Below are positions 16,503 through 24,469 of a stretch of 64,000 nt of DNA, piece after piece (within the stretch, counting starts at the first letter, position 1; each line of letters begins with the position of its first letter). The DNA is taken from assembly GCA_001417715.1 (NCBI GenBank), contig BBRT01000247.1, forward strand, positions 1-64,000. Reading direction: 5' to 3'. The stretch is from Candidatus Symbiothrix dinenymphae. GTDB taxonomy: Bacteria > Bacteroidota > Bacteroidia > Bacteroidales > Azobacteroidaceae. Made by a program: the position numbers and the translations under genes. The notes beneath the pieces are model-generated. The model saw only the letters and a list, made by a program, of their open reading frames with translations. It did not search any database and was not told where the DNA came from.

Positions 16503-19259
16503 TCAGACACCATTATAAATCAACTCCGGATCCAAAATATACCGCCCTCTGTCGCACCTGATAAATGCCAATTTGCAGTAGGGCGAGTCTTTCGTGACTT
16601 CGTGTAGTGCCATGACACTGTTGATGTAGGTGCGCTTTTTGCGGTAGGGCGGCAGTATTTCGTCCGGTATCAGGGCAGCCAATTGCTCAAGGTCGTTCAT
16701 GTCGAAAATGCCAACTTCGCCAAGTTCCGGACGCGTTTCGTGGACTGCTTTGTATGTTTGACTGTCCTGCTTATTGCGTAATAGCAGGATAAGGAAGAAC
16801 AACATAGTGTGTGCACTGATTTTGAACAACCTGCCACCGGCTTCATATTCAAGGGTTTGCGGTTTCAGCTTGTCCCAAAAACCTATCAACAGTTTGTCTT
16901 CTGCCGAAGCGGTTTGCTTTTGTGCGTATGTTTGCCTTTGTTTTGAGTTTTGTATTTGTTTTTGTTTCTGAATTTTCGTTTTTAGATAGGTATCAAACAG
17001 GCAATCTAATGCAAAGCGGTTGCGACTGTCGAGCAATGTTCGCGAAGCACCTTTGGATAAAAATTCGTTGAGCAACTCAATTTGTCCGTATGTTGCGGCG
17101 AGCATAAGTCCCGTTGAGTTGTCTTCAAGGGCAAAGTCGGTGCCGTATTTTTGGGTGAGCGACACCACTTTCGCCTTATTCCCCAAGCGGATGTGCTTGT
17201 CGTATTCTTTGCGGTCGTTGCGGATTTCTTTCATAAACAGGACGGCACGCTGAAATTGCAGTTTGGCTAAGGCATCTATCCAATCGTATTGGCGGTGATT
17301 GACAGCATATTGGAACAACTGTTTGCGTTCTTTTTTCACCTCCGCTTCCTTTTTGGCGGGGTCGAGAGCGAGGGCTTTGATTGTTTCCAATTGCTCCTGG
17401 CTGATGTATTCGTAGCCCAGATATTTGGCGCGGATTTGCTCTGCTTGCTCATATTTGCCCTGCTCTTCGAGGCGGTTGGCTTCGTCTAACCACTCTTCTG
17501 TGGACGATTTCACTTCTTTTAACTGAATTTCCGCCTTCGTTTCCTGCATTTGCAGCAGTCGCAGAGCCGGATGGTCGGCACGTTGCTCAAAGATGTAGAT
17601 ATTTTTGACGGCGCGCGTGATTGCCACATAAAACGAGTTGATGTAGAATTTGTAGATTTCGGCATCCTTGTCGTGCTTGTCGGCGGCGCGATTGTAGCGC
17701 AGGGCATCCTGTTTGAGGTCTTCGGCGGTAACACCGGCAATTATTTCCCGAAACTCCGCCTCATGGGTGGACACAAAATCGGTGAGGATAACATTCTCAT
17801 ATTCAAGCCCTTTAGCTTCCTGCACACTGAATATCAGCGGCGTTTTAAAGAATCGGCTTGCCTGCGCCTTTTGCTGATTGGTTGGGACGATGACCGCAAA
17901 TTTAGTGCTGTTTTGCGTGCGCCGGTTCAGTTCGTTTTTCTTTTTCTCATCGTTGGCATAGAGCAGCACTTCCCCGTGGTCGGTGCTCACGGTGTCCACA
18001 AGGTAATTGCTTTCGCGGTCGATGGAGCCGAAGCGGGTGTTTTTGATTTTCAACAGATTGTTGCTTAACTCCACCACATTCAGGCTGTTGCGATAGTTCG
18101 TTTGGAGTATCTTAATCTGGTTGTCCTTTGTGTCGCCCGTTTCATAAAAATAGGTCTTTATCTTGCTCCAAGAGAAGAAGTTAGGGTGTACAATCTGGTT
18201 GCTGTCGCCGGTGAGGATAAAATGCGATTTGTCTTTCAACGAAGCCAGAATGCACTTCAACTGAATGTTGGTGATGTCCTGCACCTCATCCACCATGATA
18301 TAGTCGTAATAGGGTTGCACTTTCTGCAAATAATTGTAACACAGCATATTACTGTCATACAAACGTTCCTCTTTCAACCACTCCACATATTTGAGAAAAA
18401 GAGGATAAAGCCGCTCCCGCTCCTGTAGCGAAAAAATGGACTGCTTAACGCCCAAATCCATATATTCCTCGCGCGAGAGCCACTCCGTATGCACCGGAGA
18501 GCCGGTGATGACACCCTTAAACTCCTCATAAACGCGATACGGCTCATTGATTTTAACCGCCTGCGCATGGCGCGCAAACCACCGCTCAAAGTCCTTAAAT
18601 TCCACCTCGCGACCTTCGGGCTTTTGCCAAAGAGCCAAATAATCTTTCAGCGACAAAAACTCTGTCTCCTGATTTTCATTGTCATAACCAAGTGAGTAAT
18701 AGATACTTGACGCATTATCGACCAAATATTTAGACAGCGAAATATAGGCGACATTGCCATGCAAACTTTTCAGTTTTTCCAACACCAGCGCAGTTTTCCC
18801 GCTACCGGCAGAGCCAACGATAATCAACGGCAACTGTAGCCCATAGACGTCCTCCTGAAAGCGGTCGAACGAAATAAATTTGTTCAGCGTATGAATTGCC
18901 TTATTGCTCTTGTTGAGATAGGTGAGTGCGACAGCCGTCTTATCCGCCTCAGTTTCAGGCGATTCTATCGCAACAAAATGGTCTTCGTCAATACTCGCCC
19001 CGCGCAAAAATCGGCTGTGAGCATAGTTGTGGTCTTTGATAACTTCCAGCAAAAGGACATATTTCTGCTGCTCGTAGGTGACAAAATTAAACAAAAGGCG
19101 GTCGCGAATATCCAAACGCGCCCGATAAAATCCGGAATTTTGCATCTTTTTCACATCGGCACTCTTGAAATCGCCCGTCTGCAACTGTTTAAGCGTTTTA
19201 GCAAACGTTTTCTCAACCGATTTGATGTCTAAGTCGTTGTGATATAGTATGTCAAACAT
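16503..19259 (-). CDS. RelE-like/UvrD-type helicase/ankyrin-like fusion protein
   Basis: 918 residues. Residues 1-85 look like a RelE/ParE toxin fold (KTLKQLQTGDFKSAD, GFYRARLDIRDRLLFNFV, VLLLEVIKDHNYAHSRFL). An SF1 UvrD-like helicase follows: Walker A GSAGSGKT (149-156), DEVQD (324-328), LTGDSNQ (349-355), NYRNS (388-392), VQEAKGLEYENVIL (479-492) and VAITRA (545-550). After a charged coiled-coil-like region (about 565-690) come one or two ankyrin-like repeats (GLMLAATYGQIELLNEFLSKGAS). It stands alone between lptB (convergent) and nfnB. A phage-defence or RNA-quality role is possible but unproven; the RelE-like part may be a regulator rather than a toxin. Confidence 0.75.
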   Translation of the reverse strand: MFDILYHNDLDIKSVEKTFAKTLKQLQTGDFKSADVKKMQNSGFYRARLDIRDRLLFNFVTYEQQKYVLLLEVIKDHNYAHSRFLRGASIDEDHFVAIESPETEADKTAVALTYLNKSNKAIHTLNKFISFDRFQEDVYGLQLPLIIVGSAGSGKTALVLEKLKSLHGNVAYISLSKYLVDNASSIYYSLGYDNENQETEFLSLKDYLALWQKPEGREVEFKDFERWFARHAQAVKINEPYRVYEEFKGVITGSPVHTEWLSREEYMDLGVKQSIFSLQERERLYPLFLKYVEWLKEERLYDSNMLCYNYLQKVQPYYDYIMVDEVQDITNIQLKCILASLKDKSHFILTGDSNQIVHPNFFSWSKIKTYFYETGDTKDNQIKILQTNYRNSLNVVELSNNLLKIKNTRFGSIDRESNYLVDTVSTDHGEVLLYANDEKKKNELNRRTQNSTKFAVIVPTNQQKAQASRFFKTPLIFSVQEAKGLEYENVILTDFVSTHEAEFREIIAGVTAEDLKQDALRYNRAADKHDKDAEIYKFYINSFYVAITRAVKNIYIFEQRADHPALRLLQMQETKAEIQLKEVKSSTEEWLDEANRLEEQGKYEQAEQIRAKYLGYEYISQEQLETIKALALDPAKKEAEVKKERKQLFQYAVNHRQYDWIDALAKLQFQRAVLFMKEIRNDRKEYDKHIRLGNKAKVVSLTQKYGTDFALEDNSTGLMLAATYGQIELLNEFLSKGASRTLLDSRNRFALDCLFDTYLKTKIQKQKQIQNSKQRQTYAQKQTASAEDKLLIGFWDKLKPQTLEYEAGGRLFKISAHTMLFFLILLLRNKQDSQTYKAVHETRPELGEVGIFDMNDLEQLAALIPDEILPPYRKKRTYINSVMALHEVTKDSPYCKLAFIRCDRGRYILDPELIYNGV

Positions 19260-19280
19260 TTTTAAATAATTATCAATTAT

Positions 19281-19374
19281 CAGTTAGCAGTTACCAGTTA
19301 TCAGTTACCAGTTACCAGTTACCAGTTACCAGTTATCAGTTTGCAGTTATTGGTAACTGGTAACTGGTAACTGG
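19281..19374. repeat. Heptamer tandem repeat with inverted arm, at the nfnB 3' end
   Basis: Ten units of cagttac (with cagttat/cagttag/cagtttg variants) run from 19281 to 19350, followed by three inverted units ggtaact to 19374. The two parts can pair in a long stem. The nfnB stop (19319) lies inside the array, so roughly the last 18-20 residues of that protein are repeat-encoded. The array may also act as a terminator or mRNA-end structure for nfnB. Confidence 0.9.
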
Positions 19375-20893
19375 TTTGTAGTTGTTTATGCATCGCTGCT
19401 GCTGCTTTCCTGCCATCGCCCATTGCCAAAATCACCGTTGCACCACCTCTGACAATATCGCCACCGGCATACACTGTCTTCAAATCGGTCTGCAAAGTAT
19501 CCTGATTGACGATGATGGTTCCTTTTCTACTCACTTCCAGACCTTGAAACTCACTTGGAATGAGCGGGTTAGGCGACACACCCACCGACACAATCACTTC
19601 ATCCACCTCAATGGTTTCTGTGGCACCTTCAATGGGCACGGGGCTGCGCCGCCCCGAAGCATCCGGTTCGCCGAGTTCCATTTTTTGAAGCACCATCGCT
19701 TTCACTTTGCCTGTGTCGTCGCCGATGTATTCAACTGGATTATAGAGATTTAGGAAGATGACACCCTCCTCTTTGGCATGTTTGACTTCTTCGATACGGG
19801 CAGGCATTTCTTCTTCCGAACGCCGATAGACAATCATCGCCTGCTCAGCACCCAGTCGCCGCGCCACGCGCACCGAGTCCATCGCCGTGTTGCCGCCGCC
19901 AATCACCGCCACGCGCTTGCCCAACCACACAGGCGTATCTGCCTCAGCCTTACGAGCTTCCATCAGATTGACACGCGTGAGATATTCGTTGGACGACAAC
20001 ACCCCGTTCAAATTCTCGCCCGGAATGTGCATAAAATTAGGCAATCCGGCACCACTGCCAACAAAAATACCTTTAAAACCCATCTCATCTAAATCGCTCT
20101 GCGAAAGCGTTTTGCCAATAATGCAATTTGTCTGAAAAACCACCCCAAGTTGCCTCAAATTCTCAATCTCCACATCCACCACCGCATTAGGCAAACGAAA
20201 TTCGGGAATGCCATATTTGAGCACCCCGCCAATCTCGTGCAAAGCCTCAAAAACAGTCACAGCATACCCCAACTTAGCCATATCGCCGGCAAATGATAGC
20301 CCTGCAGGACCGGAGCCGACCACAGCAATCTCCACTTGATTGTCATTGCGGGCTTGACCCGCAATCCCCTGTTCTACATCGCTTTGCAGTCCAACATTCG
20401 GCTCCTTTTCAGGGGATTGCGGGTCAAGCCCGCAATGACGGTCGGCATCAGCAGCAAACCGCTCCAAATACCCAATCGCCACCGCCTCTTTCTTCAATTT
20501 CAGAAAAGTGCATTGGCTTTCGCACTGCTTCTCTTGCGGGCACACGCGACCGCACACTGCCGGCAATGCCGATGTGGCTTTCAGGGTTTTTGCGGCTTCG
20601 GGGAGGTTGCCTCGCTCGATGTTTTTGATGAACGTTGGGATGTCGATTTCGACCGGGCAGCCCGCCATGCAGGGGGCATCGGGGCAGTCGAGGCAGCGTT
20701 TGGACTCCTGTAACGCCTGTTCAACAGTCAAGCCACAGTTGACTTCCTCAAAATTGCGACTGCGCACATCCGGTGCCAACTCAGGCATTTTCACGCGCGG
20801 AATATCGGTGCGCTCTTTCGCTTTCATGCTCTTGCGCAATTCTTCGCGCCAAGCCTCACTTCTCAGTGATGTAATATTTTCTGTATTTGCCAT
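19319..20893 (-). CDS. NfnB/GltD-type NADPH oxidoreductase subunit (with in-frame repeat insert)
   Basis: 524 residues. The N-terminal Fer4_20 iron-sulphur domain carries CLDCPDAPCMAGCP and CGRVCPQEKQCESQC. An FAD site (VVGSGPAGLSFAGDMA) and an NADP site (VIGGGNTAMDSVRVARRLG) follow, ending in YAGGDIVRGGATVILAMGDG. This is the GltD-like fold. With the FAD/NAD-binding protein immediately downstream it matches NfnAB, the flavin-based electron-bifurcating NADH-dependent reduced-ferredoxin:NADP+ oxidoreductase; no glutamate synthase large subunit is nearby. About residues 152-184 (HCGLDPQSPEKEP ... GIAGQARND) are encoded by a complete 98-bp repeat between the Fe-S and FAD domains, and the C-terminal tail comes from a heptamer array. 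This explains the length of 524 versus about 465 usual. Confidence 0.88.
   Translation of the reverse strand: MANTENITSLRSEAWREELRKSMKAKERTDIPRVKMPELAPDVRSRNFEEVNCGLTVEQALQESKRCLDCPDAPCMAGCPVEIDIPTFIKNIERGNLPEAAKTLKATSALPAVCGRVCPQEKQCESQCTFLKLKKEAVAIGYLERFAADADRHCGLDPQSPEKEPNVGLQSDVEQGIAGQARNDNQVEIAVVGSGPAGLSFAGDMAKLGYAVTVFEALHEIGGVLKYGIPEFRLPNAVVDVEIENLRQLGVVFQTNCIIGKTLSQSDLDEMGFKGIFVGSGAGLPNFMHIPGENLNGVLSSNEYLTRVNLMEARKAEADTPVWLGKRVAVIGGGNTAMDSVRVARRLGAEQAMIVYRRSEEEMPARIEEVKHAKEEGVIFLNLYNPVEYIGDDTGKVKAMVLQKMELGEPDASGRRSPVPIEGATETIEVDEVIVSVGVSPNPLIPSEFQGLEVSRKGTIIVNQDTLQTDLKTVYAGGDIVRGGATVILAMGDGRKAAAAMHKQLQTSYQLPVTNNCKLITGNW
20342..20439. repeat. 98-bp composite palindromic element inside nfnB
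   Basis: The arms gtcattgcgggcttgacc... and ...ggtcaagcccgcaatgac are inverted repeats of about 28 bp around a roughly 42-bp centre (ttctacatcgctttgcagtc...). It is open in the nfnB frame and lies at the linker between two domains. Confidence 0.95.
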
Positions 20894-20917
20894 TTTTAAT
20901 TGATATTTTAAAAGTCT

Positions 20918-21015
20918 GTCATTGCGGGCTTGACCCGCAATCCCATATTCTACACTACTCTGTTGCCCAACATTCGATTCCTTTTCAGGGGATTGCGGGT
21001 CAAGCCCGCAATGAC
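20918..21015. repeat. 98-bp composite palindromic element between nfnA and nfnB
   Basis: Same length, arms and orientation as the copy inside nfnB, with several substitutions in the centre (attctacactactctgttg). It occupies most of the 138-bp gap between nfnA and nfnB and would fold into a strong hairpin in the transcript. Confidence 0.95.
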
Positions 21016-21031
21016 AAATCGTAATTTTGAA

Positions 21032-21844
21032 TTAATTGTACGCTTTTGAGCGTGAAATCATCTCGTCAAAATCCACTTGGTGGGCATCAAATTCGGGACC
21101 ATCCACGCAGACAAATTTTGTTTGCCCGCCCACCGATATGCGACACGCACCGCACATGCCCGTTCCGTCCACCATAATCGTGTTCAGCGAGGCAACCGTT
21201 GGCACATTGTATTTTTGTGTCAGCAGCGACACAAATTTCATCATCACCGGCGGACCAATCGTTACGCACAAATCCACTTTTTCGCGTTGGATAACTGCCT
21301 CTACACCATTGGTTACCAAGCCTTTCTGTCCGTAAGAACCATCATCGGTCATCACAATCACCTCATCCGAAAATTGTCGCATCTCGCGTTCCAAAATTAT
21401 CAAATCTTTGTTGCGCGCCGCCAAAACCGTAACAACCTTATTGCCCGCTTTGTGCATCGCTTCTGCAATCGGCAGCATCGGAGCCGTGCCCACGCCGCCA
21501 CAGGCACAAACAACTGTGCCGAACTTTTCAATATGCGTGGCTTTGCCCAGCGGACCCACCAAATCGGTGAGTTCGTCGCCCACATTCAGTGCACAAATGT
21601 GGCGCGTGGATACGCCTACTTGCTGGATAATCAGCGTGATAGTGCCTCGTTGCGCATCCGCCTTGGCAATGGTGAGGGGAATGCGTTCACCCTGCGCACC
21701 CACGCGCAGGATGACGAAATGCCCCGCTTTCCGCGCTTTCGCAATCAGCGGTGCCTCCACTTCCAACTGCACAATATTTTCGGAGAGTGCGTCTTTTTTT
21801 AAAATTTTATTCATTCGTACGTGTTTTTTAATTTTGAGCGGCAA
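21032..21844 (-). CDS. NfnA-type FAD/NAD-binding subunit (sulfide/dihydroorotate dehydrogenase-like)
   Basis: 270 residues. The N-terminal ferredoxin-reductase beta barrel binds FAD (HFVILRVGAQGERIPLTI). The NAD-binding half contains VVCACGGVGTAPMLPIAEAM, and the C-terminal Cys cluster GTGMCGACRISVGG plus FVCVDGPEFDAHQVDF binds a [2Fe-2S] cluster, as in PyrK/NfnA/SudB. As NfnA it would interact with NAD(H) and hold the small FAD while NfnB bifurcates electrons to ferredoxin and NADP+. It is transcribed into nfnB on the same strand. It lacks a clear TAnnTTTG box, so purN may share its transcript direction. The start may be the ATG 21844 used here or the internal Met at residue 11 (MNKILKKDALS), which fits the family better. 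Confidence 0.85.
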   Translation of the reverse strand: MPLKIKKHVRMNKILKKDALSENIVQLEVEAPLIAKARKAGHFVILRVGAQGERIPLTIAKADAQRGTITLIIQQVGVSTRHICALNVGDELTDLVGPLGKATHIEKFGTVVCACGGVGTAPMLPIAEAMHKAGNKVVTVLAARNKDLIILEREMRQFSDEVIVMTDDGSYGQKGLVTNGVEAVIQREKVDLCVTIGPPVMMKFVSLLTQKYNVPTVASLNTIMVDGTGMCGACRISVGGQTKFVCVDGPEFDAHQVDFDEMISRSKAYN

Positions 21845-21850
21845 AATTAG

Positions 21851-22423
21851 TCATTTTTTTTCAAAAAATTGGGCTATCACCTCAGGAAAATGCGCATATT
21901 CCAATGCGTGCACTTTTGCGGCAACATCATCCGCCGTATCGGTCGGCAAAACGGGACAGCGTGCCTGAAAAATGATTGCCCCCTCGTCGTAATGCTCATT
22001 GACAGAGTGAATTGTGATGCCGCTCTCGGTCTCGTGATTGGCAACCACCGCCTCATGGACGTGTGAGCCATACATCCCTTTACCTCCAAACTTCGGCAAA
22101 AGGGCAGGATGAATGTTGATAATGCGGTCAGGAAATGCCTGCAGCAGGGTGTCAGGCACTTTCAGCAAAAAACCTGCCAACACAATGCCGTCAATGCCGT
22201 ATTGCTGCAACAACCGCAGCACGGCACCATTGTCAAAGTCCGCCTTGCCAAAAGTGAACGACGGCACACCCAATTTGCGAGCGCGCTCATGCACAAAAGC
22301 ATCCGCCTTATTGCTCACAATAAGCGGAAATTCAATGAGTTGCACATCATGCCGCGCGCGAAAACAGGCGATGATATTTTCGGCATTAGAGCCGCTACCG
22401 GAGGCGAATAGTGCGATTTTCAT
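21851..22423 (-). CDS. purN: Phosphoribosylglycinamide formyltransferase
   Basis: 190 residues, normal length. PurN transfers formyl from 10-formyl-THF to GAR in purine synthesis. The N-terminal GSGSNAENII binds the phosphate, the formyl-transfer motif INIHPALLPKFGG contains Asn103 and His105, and Asp146 lies in HYDEGAIIF. The start overlaps the VOC gene stop by 4 bp (ATGA), so the two are translationally coupled. nfnA begins 6 bp past its stop. Confidence 0.95.
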   Translation of the reverse strand: MKIALFASGSGSNAENIIACFRARHDVQLIEFPLIVSNKADAFVHERARKLGVPSFTFGKADFDNGAVLRLLQQYGIDGIVLAGFLLKVPDTLLQAFPDRIINIHPALLPKFGGKGMYGSHVHEAVVANHETESGITIHSVNEHYDEGAIIFQARCPVLPTDTADDVAAKVHALEYAHFPEVIAQFFEKK

Positions 22424-22812
22424 CTCTCCACAATCTGCAACAAATTTCCCTCAATGTCCAAAAAATTGCGGATGCGCCCGCCTCCTACTGCTTCAAACTC
22501 AGCTGTTTCCCAGTGCACTTGGTGCTTGTCTAAGGCTGCTACTGCTTTGTCGAAGTCGCTTACACGCAGGGCTAAGTGCGACCAGCCTTTGGTGCTTACG
22601 GTTCGCGTCGGGGGCGGGGTGCCGTCTTCCGGCATCATTTCGATGTTGGTGCCGTCGGGGGCTTTGATGATGAAGATGGGCTTATCTGTCTGTGCTATAA
22701 GCTCGTAGCCTAACACATCGCAGTACCATTTTGTTAATGCGACCACGTCTTTTGCTGCCAATGCCGGGTGGTCAATTCCAAGAAATACCTCTTTCATGAC
22801 TTTTATTTTCAA
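22420..22812 (-). CDS. VOC-family (glyoxalase/bleomycin-resistance fold) protein
   Basis: 130 residues with the paired beta-alpha-beta-beta-beta modules of the VOC fold: GIDHPALAAKDVVALTKWYCDVLGY, IEMMPED and WSHLALRVSDFDKAVAAL, ending EGNLLQIVER. Metal ligands would be His14, Glu58, His76 and Glu125 by position. This resembles lactoylglutathione-lyase-like or fosfomycin-type proteins, but the substrate cannot be told. It is the first gene of the VOC-purN unit, with a TACCTTTG box just upstream. Confidence 0.8.
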   Translation of the reverse strand: MKIKVMKEVFLGIDHPALAAKDVVALTKWYCDVLGYELIAQTDKPIFIIKAPDGTNIEMMPEDGTPPPTRTVSTKGWSHLALRVSDFDKAVAALDKHQVHWETAEFEAVGGGRIRNFLDIEGNLLQIVER

Positions 22813-22822
22813 AAATTTCTCG

Positions 22823-22830
22823 CAAAGGTA
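22823..22830 (-). promoter_or_regulatory. -7 promoter element for the VOC-purN unit
   Basis: TACCTTTG on the minus strand starts only 11 bp before the ATG at 22812, implying a very short leader. Confidence 0.5.
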
Positions 22831-22888
22831 GTCTTTTTTGTTTAAAATAGCCTAATTTTGTCCCGATTTTAAAACTCACACATATTAT

Positions 22889-23665
22889 ATGTATCATCGC
22901 GAAATAAAACCCAAAAAAGGGTTGGGACAGCATTTCTTAAAGGATTTGACTGTTGCAGAGCGCATTGCGGGCACGCTTGTTGGTTATTCGGAACTGCCGA
23001 TTTTGGAAGTTGGTCCGGGTACGGGTGTGCTGACGCAGTTTTTGCCGATTGAGCAAACCACTGTTGTTGAACTCGATACGGAGTCGGTTGCGTATTTGCG
23101 GGCGCATTATCCGCTTTTGAAGGAGCGCATCATCGAAGACGATTTCTTGGCTATGGATTTGGACAAACTTTTTGCGGGGCAATTCTGTGTGATTGGCAAT
23201 TTTCCTTACAATATCTCCAGCCAAATATTCTTTAAAGTGTTGGAACACAGGGACAAAATCCCTTGCTGTGCGGGGATGTTGCAGAAAGAAGTGGCGGAGC
23301 GGTTGGCTGCCAAACCGGGCAGGAAAGCATACGGCATCATCACCGTGCTGTTGAATGTGTGGTACGACATTGAATATCTGTTTACCGTTGAGCCTGAGGT
23401 GTTTGACCCGCCTCCCAAGGTGCGTTCGGGGGTGATTCGGATGACTCGCAATGCTCGGACGGCACTTCCGTGCGATGAAGTGCTTTTCAAAACAGTGGTC
23501 AAAACAGCCTTCAATCAGCGGCGAAAAACGATGCGAAATTCGCTGCAATCGCTGGTTGGAAAGGGCAATGAACTATCTGAACAGCCTATTTTCGACAAAC
23601 GTCCCGAACAACTGTCGGTCGAGGAATTTATTGATTTGACCAATCAAATTACTATGTTAGAATGA
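22889..23665 (+). CDS. rsmA: 16S rRNA (A1518/A1519) dimethyltransferase
   Basis: 258 residues, also known as KsgA. It dimethylates two adjacent adenines near the 3' end of 16S rRNA during small-subunit maturation. Seen are PKKGLGQHFLKD at the N-terminus, SAM motif ILEVGPGTGVLTQFL (38-52), acidic loop ELDTES, catalytic GNFPYNIS (103-110) and the C-terminal FNQRRKTMRNSL. The stop overlaps the first in-frame ATG of the next frame by 4 bp, but that next gene more probably starts at 23761. Confidence 0.95.
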   Translation: MYHREIKPKKGLGQHFLKDLTVAERIAGTLVGYSELPILEVGPGTGVLTQFLPIEQTTVVELDTESVAYLRAHYPLLKERIIEDDFLAMDLDKLFAGQFCVIGNFPYNISSQIFFKVLEHRDKIPCCAGMLQKEVAERLAAKPGRKAYGIITVLLNVWYDIEYLFTVEPEVFDPPPKVRSGVIRMTRNARTALPCDEVLFKTVVKTAFNQRRKTMRNSLQSLVGKGNELSEQPIFDKRPEQLSVEEFIDLTNQITMLE

Positions 23666-23727
23666 GTTACTATCAAGATTTAATGTTTTTTAACGCTTTC
23701 ATTTCTAATTTATTGAAAATAAAGCAG

Positions 23728-23735
23728 TACCTTTG
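23728..23735 (+). promoter_or_regulatory. -7 promoter element for the DUF5683 gene
   Basis: TACCTTTG lies 26 bp before the proposed TTG start at 23761 and downstream of the longer ORF's ATG (23662). This argues against the long start. Confidence 0.55.
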
Positions 23736-23760
23736 CGCCGTTGTAATAAACAAGAGCGAT

Positions 23761-24459
23761 TTGAAACGATATGTTGGTGCATTGATAGGAGTTTTTTGGG
23801 TGGTTTCTGCGGATATTTATTCACAGGAAACGCCTTTGTTACAACAAGATACGGTCTTTGTAAAGCATGATAGCCTGACTCTTGGTGATAGTGATATTAG
23901 GACTTTTGATGCCGGTGTTAAGCCATTCGCGAAATCGAAAAAGTCATCTTTTAAGCCTAACCCTACGACAGCGGTTATATTGTCGGCTGTTTTGCCCAGT
24001 GCGGGGCAAATATATAATGGAAAATACTGGAAATTACCGATTGTATATGGCGGAATTTTGGGGTGTATGTACGCCATCAATTGGAATAGCACGCAGAAAA
24101 ACAATTATCAAGATGCCTACACAAGTTTTACGCAAGGCAATCTGGCGGATGATGCGGCATGGCGGGCATACAAATACTATAGTTATCCCGATGACCCTGC
24201 GGAGTGGACAGACCAACGGCGCACAAGTTTCACAAACTCTTTGCGGTCGAAGCGGAATTTTTATCGCCGCCAATGGGAATTAAGTTGGATAGTTACGGTT
24301 GCCGTTTATGGGGTTTTCATGATAGATTCGTATGTGGATGCCAAGTTGTTTGCATTTGATGTGAGTGATGATTTGAGTATAAATATACAGCCGACTTTTT
24401 TTGAAAAGACGGTTTACAATCCGGCTACAGTTGGTTTGCATTTGAGTTTAAATTTTTAA
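23761..24459 (+). CDS. DUF5683 membrane/surface protein
   Basis: I prefer a TTG start at 23761, which gives (M)KRYVGALIGVFWVVSADIYSQE, a clean signal peptide, and lies just after a TAnnTTTG box; the open frame extends back to ATG 23662. The product is about 232 residues. It contains the DUF5683 block PNPTTAVILSAVLPSAGQIYNGKYWKLPIVYGG with two likely membrane segments and a later one (ELSWIVTVAVYGVFMIDSYVD). The C-terminus ends in VGLHLSLNF, an outer-membrane-type terminal Phe. DUF5683 genes commonly sit next to lytic transglycosylases in Bacteroidota, as here (10 bp gap). The function is unknown; a cell-envelope role is likely. Confidence 0.8.
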   Translation: MKRYVGALIGVFWVVSADIYSQETPLLQQDTVFVKHDSLTLGDSDIRTFDAGVKPFAKSKKSSFKPNPTTAVILSAVLPSAGQIYNGKYWKLPIVYGGILGCMYAINWNSTQKNNYQDAYTSFTQGNLADDAAWRAYKYYSYPDDPAEWTDQRRTSFTNSLRSKRNFYRRQWELSWIVTVAVYGVFMIDSYVDAKLFAFDVSDDLSINIQPTFFEKTVYNPATVGLHLSLNF

Positions 24460-24469
24460 TTTTAGAATA

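Noticed and set aside
20293-20713. Plus-strand frames across the repeat inside nfnB
   Set aside because: They come from the other strand of the same palindromic element; the nfnB motifs confirm minus-strand coding.
19319-20893. Glutamate synthase small subunit (gltD)
   Set aside because: No large subunit lies nearby, and the adjacent FAD/NAD protein with a [2Fe-2S] motif fits NfnAB better. The GltD-like fold is shared by both.
23662-23760. N-terminal extension of the DUF5683 protein from ATG 23662
   Set aside because: A TAnnTTTG promoter lies inside it and a clean signal peptide starts at 23761, so the extension is probably untranslated.
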